A DNA stretch of 9,187 nucleotides. Origin: GCA-002712045 sp028112705 (GTDB taxonomy: Bacteria > Pseudomonadota > Alphaproteobacteria > Rhodobacterales > Rhodobacteraceae). Position numbers and translations under genes: made by a program. Positions 6,801 to 9,187 of this stretch are shown here, piece after piece. The DNA lies in contig JAOGYN010000029.1 of NCBI GenBank assembly GCA_028112705.1, positions 1 to 9,187 on the forward strand. Direction: 5' to 3'. Position 1 is the first letter of the stretch, and the number at the start of each line of letters is the position of its first letter. Under the pieces are notes generated by a model. It searched no databases, was not told the DNA's origin, and saw only the letters and a list, made by a program, of their open reading frames with translations.

Positions 6801-7955
6801 TTACATTCTGGGCAATTCTTTTTCTTTGTCATAGAATGGCAGACTTAGAATTTCACAAGAGAACAACTGTTTATCCACTGTTTGCATTATAAGGTTTTTT
6901 CCGTCCCAATTTGAAATTCTATTAAACCTTACATAACCAATACCAAGCTTAAGATATGGTGAATATGCACCTGTTGTCACAGAGCCTACTTCATTCTTTC
7001 CATCAAATATTTTAAAGCCTCCTTGCGGCGTGAACTCTTCACACTGCACCCCATAAATTCTTGTTTCGCTTGGAGCATTTAATTTCAACAAAGCCTCGCG
7101 CCCAATAAAGGCCTCCTTTGTTAAATCCACAAATTTTCCCAAACCTGCTTCAAAAGGCGTCATAGTTGTATCAAAATCACTTCCACTATCTAAAATACCT
7201 GCTTCAATTCTTCTAATATTTATGGATTGCATACTACTGAACAGCATACCTTTGGGCATGCCAACTTTTAACAGGTAATTCCACAGAGCTGGACAGTCAG
7301 TTATCTCTCCTTGGGTGTAAATTTCATACCCCAGTTCTCCAGACCAGCCGGTTCTGGAAACATAGACTTCCTGACCATCGATCATAAAAAACCCAGAATT
7401 AAAATATTTAAAATTTGAATCGATTTGACCTTTAGATGCAGCTTCCATGATCTTAAGGGAGCTTGGGCCTTGAAGCTGTAGCACCCTTGAATTTGGATCA
7501 GATATGTCCACGTTAAAATCGTTTTTATGAGCCAGTAACCACGTGTTCATGTCACCATCAGGTTGAACAAACCAAAAACGATCATCTGAAAGCTTAAATA
7601 AAATACCATCCATGAACGTTCCACCATCAGAAGTGCAAGATATTGAATAGTATCCACGACCAATATTCAAATTCTCAATTCTTCTAGAAAATATTAAATT
7701 AAGAAAACTTACTGCATCAGGACCACTTATTTCTATTGGTCTTTCAGGAACGTCGTATAAAGCAGCATTTTGTCGTAAAGCCCAATAAGTATCAGTGACA
7801 CTCTCACCATTGTAATGAACATAGAGCCTTCCAGCTGCGGCTCTCAAAATAGTTTCTTTATTACTGTAACACTGATGGAACGGAGACAATTCTGTACTTC
7901 CCACAAAGACTGGGAATACTTTATTTGGGTCTATGGTCTTTTTATTATTCAACAA
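6801..7955 (-). CDS. Stand-alone GcvT-like folate-binding protein (aminomethyltransferase/demethylase family)
   Basis: Tetrahydrofolate-dependent one-carbon transferase fold shared by glycine-cleavage T protein, DMSP demethylase DmdA and the C-terminal part of sarcosine/dimethylglycine dehydrogenases. GGTFMDGILF (111-120) corresponds to GGxxDDLIV of GcvT; the catalytic second Asp is kept (Asp116) while the first is Met. SRTGWSGELGYEIY (200-213) carries Glu207 of the folate site, and NIRRIEAGILDSGSDF (246-261) with TPFEAGLGKFVDL (266-278) and FIGREALL (283-290) complete the family core. Length of 384 is usual. No gcvH or gcvP is nearby, so it is not obviously a glycine-cleavage component. A methyl or methylene group from an N- or S-methylated compound is a likely donor (inference). 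The start is TTG: AAAAGG (7967-7962) lies 6 nt upstream, and no ATG occurs until the middle of the core. It follows the lyase gene by 14 bp, with its RBS just past that stop. Confidence 0.83.
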   Translation of the reverse strand: MLNNKKTIDPNKVFPVFVGSTELSPFHQCYSNKETILRAAAGRLYVHYNGESVTDTYWALRQNAALYDVPERPIEISGPDAVSFLNLIFSRRIENLNIGRGYYSISCTSDGGTFMDGILFKLSDDRFWFVQPDGDMNTWLLAHKNDFNVDISDPNSRVLQLQGPSSLKIMEAASKGQIDSNFKYFNSGFFMIDGQEVYVSRTGWSGELGYEIYTQGEITDCPALWNYLLKVGMPKGMLFSSMQSINIRRIEAGILDSGSDFDTTMTPFEAGLGKFVDLTKEAFIGREALLKLNAPSETRIYGVQCEEFTPQGGFKIFDGKNEVGSVTTGAYSPYLKLGIGYVRFNRISNWDGKNLIMQTVDKQLFSCEILSLPFYDKEKELPRM

Positions 7956-7969
7956 GTCTAACCTTTTAA

Positions 7970-8827
7970 TTATTTTCCTAGTTTATTAGCTATTGCAACA
8001 ATGCGATACATTTCACGCATTACTGGTTTTTCAATTAATTTTCCATCTATAACAACAAGGCCAGTATCAGCTTCTTCAAAAGTCTTGATTATTCTTCTAG
8101 CCCTTGCGATATCATCATTAGAAGGTGTGAAAATATCATTCAATGCTCCAATTTGTTTTGGGTGCACAGATCCTTTACCAGCAAAACCAAGGCTTTTTGC
8201 TTTTTGTGCTTCATCACACATACCGTCAAGATCTTGTAAATTCAAATAGGGTACATCAATTACATCTAAACCAGCCGACGCAGCAGCATGCACCACTCTT
8301 GAACGAGCATAAATTAACTGTTGCCAGTTGTTTTCACAACGTAATTCAGCAGCCATATCCACTCCACCAAAAAACATAGCTTCGATCCGAGTACTACAGT
8401 TAGCAATCTCATATGCTGCTTCAAGTCCTGCATTTGTTTCTATTATTACGTGCAATCTTGTTTTATGCCCTCGTTCTGTCAAAAGTTGATCAAGCATAAC
8501 TATTTCATCTGGAGATCGAACCTTTGGCATCATTAAGCTTGGAGGGGGAGTATCTGTTGCCAAAATAGCAAGCACATCCTCAATTCCAAACCTCTCTCGC
8601 ATTGAGTTTATTCTTAGAATTCGCTCAACTCCATCATCAGCTTGAGGAACCTCAAACAATTTCAAAGCTTTCGCTCGAGCTTCTTCTTTGTCTTTTGGCG
8701 CTATGCCATCTTCTAATTCAATACAGACCATATCTGCCCCCGAAACTAATGCTTTTGGAAACATTTCTGGTTTCAAACCAGGTGTAAAAATAAAACTCCT
8801 ACGAGGCCTAGGTATGCGTTCACTCAT
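7970..8827 (-). CDS. CitE-like HpcH/HpaI-family CoA lyase
   Basis: TIM-barrel Mg2+-dependent lyase of the citrate-lyase-beta/malyl-CoA lyase family; relatives split or form malyl-CoA, beta-methylmalyl-CoA or citramalyl-CoA, yielding acetyl- or propionyl-CoA plus glyoxylate or pyruvate. PRRSFIFTPG (8-17) and ADMVCIELEDGIAPK (31-45) are the N-terminal signatures. LRIN (71-74) gives the substrate Arg72. VIIETNAGLEAA (127-138) and FFGGVDMAAEL (152-162) supply the expected metal ligands Glu130 and Asp157, and GFAGKGSVHPKQI (214-226) closes the barrel. Length of 285 is typical of free-standing CitE-like enzymes, not of the three-subunit citrate lyase; no citD or citF is nearby. GGGAG lies 10 nt before the ATG. 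It follows the unrecognised first gene by 38 bp and precedes the GcvT-like gene by 14 bp. It probably handles the carbon skeleton in the final step, but which CoA ester is used is unknown. Confidence 0.87.
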   Translation of the reverse strand: MSERIPRPRRSFIFTPGLKPEMFPKALVSGADMVCIELEDGIAPKDKEEARAKALKLFEVPQADDGVERILRINSMRERFGIEDVLAILATDTPPPSLMMPKVRSPDEIVMLDQLLTERGHKTRLHVIIETNAGLEAAYEIANCSTRIEAMFFGGVDMAAELRCENNWQQLIYARSRVVHAAASAGLDVIDVPYLNLQDLDGMCDEAQKAKSLGFAGKGSVHPKQIGALNDIFTPSNDDIARARRIIKTFEEADTGLVVIDGKLIEKPVMREMYRIVAIANKLGK

Positions 8828-8865
8828 TATATGTTTTCTCCCAATTTTCTATTCTGTGAAATTAA

Positions 8866-9187
8866 TTACTTTATGATTTTTCGTGCTCTGCTTTTTACCC
8901 AAAAATAAACTACAATGGAATAAAGCTCTGAAAATACTGGATAATATACAGATTGTTTTTGCAACAACTCATCTATGTAAGCCACGCTTAAATTATTTTC
9001 CTTCGCAGCAGTTACAATTAATCTCAAATAACGACGAGAAGTTCTCAATTCTTTAATGTCTGATTTATAAATTAGTGTTTTTGATAATTGTGGCCCAGAA
9101 TCTGTCTCAATTGAGACATCCTCTATCAAATAATCTTCCCCTTCTGATGCCACAATACGTTTAAAATCATCATCTGAAATTTCATGT
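8866..9187 (-). CDS. Unrecognised protein, C-terminal 106 residues only (5' end outside window)
   Basis: The minus-strand frame is open from the window edge to a stop at 8866, giving 106 residues. A GTG at 9153 is only an internal Val codon: coding continues upstream (HEISDDDFKRIVASEGED), so the gene is cut off, not short. I do not recognise the family. What is visible: an acidic first third; a Lys/Arg-rich segment (KSDIKELRTSRRYLR); a predicted amphipathic helix (AAKENNLSVAYIDELLQKQ); and an aromatic-rich stretch (YYPVFSELYSIVVYFWVKS) followed by a basic tail (RARKIIK). The aromatic stretch could be a membrane-facing helix but is interrupted by Glu and Lys, so no membrane segment is claimed. 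It ends 38 bp before the lyase gene on the same strand and may be the previous gene of the operon. Confidence 0.6.
   Translation of the reverse strand, partial: HEISDDDFKRIVASEGEDYLIEDVSIETDSGPQLSKTLIYKSDIKELRTSRRYLRLIVTAAKENNLSVAYIDELLQKQSVYYPVFSELYSIVVYFWVKSRARKIIK

Noticed and set aside
6801..7955. Annotation as glycine cleavage system T protein (gcvT)
   Set aside because: No gcvH or gcvP nearby, the folate motif differs, and the setting is catabolic, so only the family-level call is supported.
8001..8876. Several short plus-strand ORFs opposite the CitE-like gene
   Set aside because: All lie across conserved lyase motifs on the other strand and show no protein-like features.
8866..9153. 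A complete 95-residue protein starting at GTG 9153
   Set aside because: The frame stays open upstream to the window edge, so the GTG is most likely internal and the gene is truncated by the window.
1..9187. CRISPR array, tRNA, insertion sequence or prophage element
   Set aside because: No regularly spaced repeats, cloverleaf-like segments, transposase or integrase motifs were seen on either strand.

Overview
The window is an AT-rich, tightly packed stretch of bacterial metabolic genes. No rRNA, tRNA, CRISPR array or mobile element is visible. The base composition, short gaps, overlapping genes and enzyme families (YbfB/YjiJ-type MFS, opine dehydrogenase, DDAH-like hydrolase, stand-alone GcvT-like protein, CitE-like lyase) fit an AT-rich, probably marine, proteobacterium, perhaps an alphaproteobacterium. 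That placement is inference; there is no phylogenetic marker here.

Layout: two blocks converge at about 3346-3418. On the + strand are a 5'-truncated MFS transporter (1-1155), a 133-bp intergenic region with a 10-bp inverted repeat, then an octopine/nopaline-type opine dehydrogenase (1289-2377) and a 3-hydroxyacyl-CoA-dehydrogenase-fold enzyme (2374-3345) that overlap by ATGA. On the - strand, in transcription order, are the C-terminal end of an unrecognised protein (9187-8866), a CitE/HpcH-HpaI-type lyase (8827-7970), a stand-alone GcvT-like folate-binding protein (7955-6801), an isochorismatase-fold amidohydrolase (6730-6110), a DDAH/arginine-deiminase-fold guanidino hydrolase (6110-5244, TAATG overlap), a TauD/TfdA-type Fe(II)/2-oxoglutarate dioxygenase (about 5135-4101) and a Nu-class-like glutathione transferase (4066-3419). 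Gaps in this block run from -1 to 90 bp, so it reads as one operon. A good extended -10 promoter inside the 90-bp gap could drive tauD and gst separately.

Working idea (inference): the - strand block is a catabolic operon for a small N-containing, possibly N-methylated guanidino compound. The dioxygenase would hydroxylate or trim the substrate, the DDAH-like enzyme would cleave its guanidino group, the isochorismatase-fold enzyme would hydrolyse a carbamoyl/ureido or other amide product, the GcvT-like enzyme would move a one-carbon unit to tetrahydrofolate, and the CitE-like lyase would cleave the remaining carbon skeleton as an acyl-CoA. The convergent dehydrogenase pair could supply or oxidise a related N-substituted hydroxy or amino acid, and the MFS protein could transport it. 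No gene here fixes the substrate, and no known named pathway with exactly this set was recognised.
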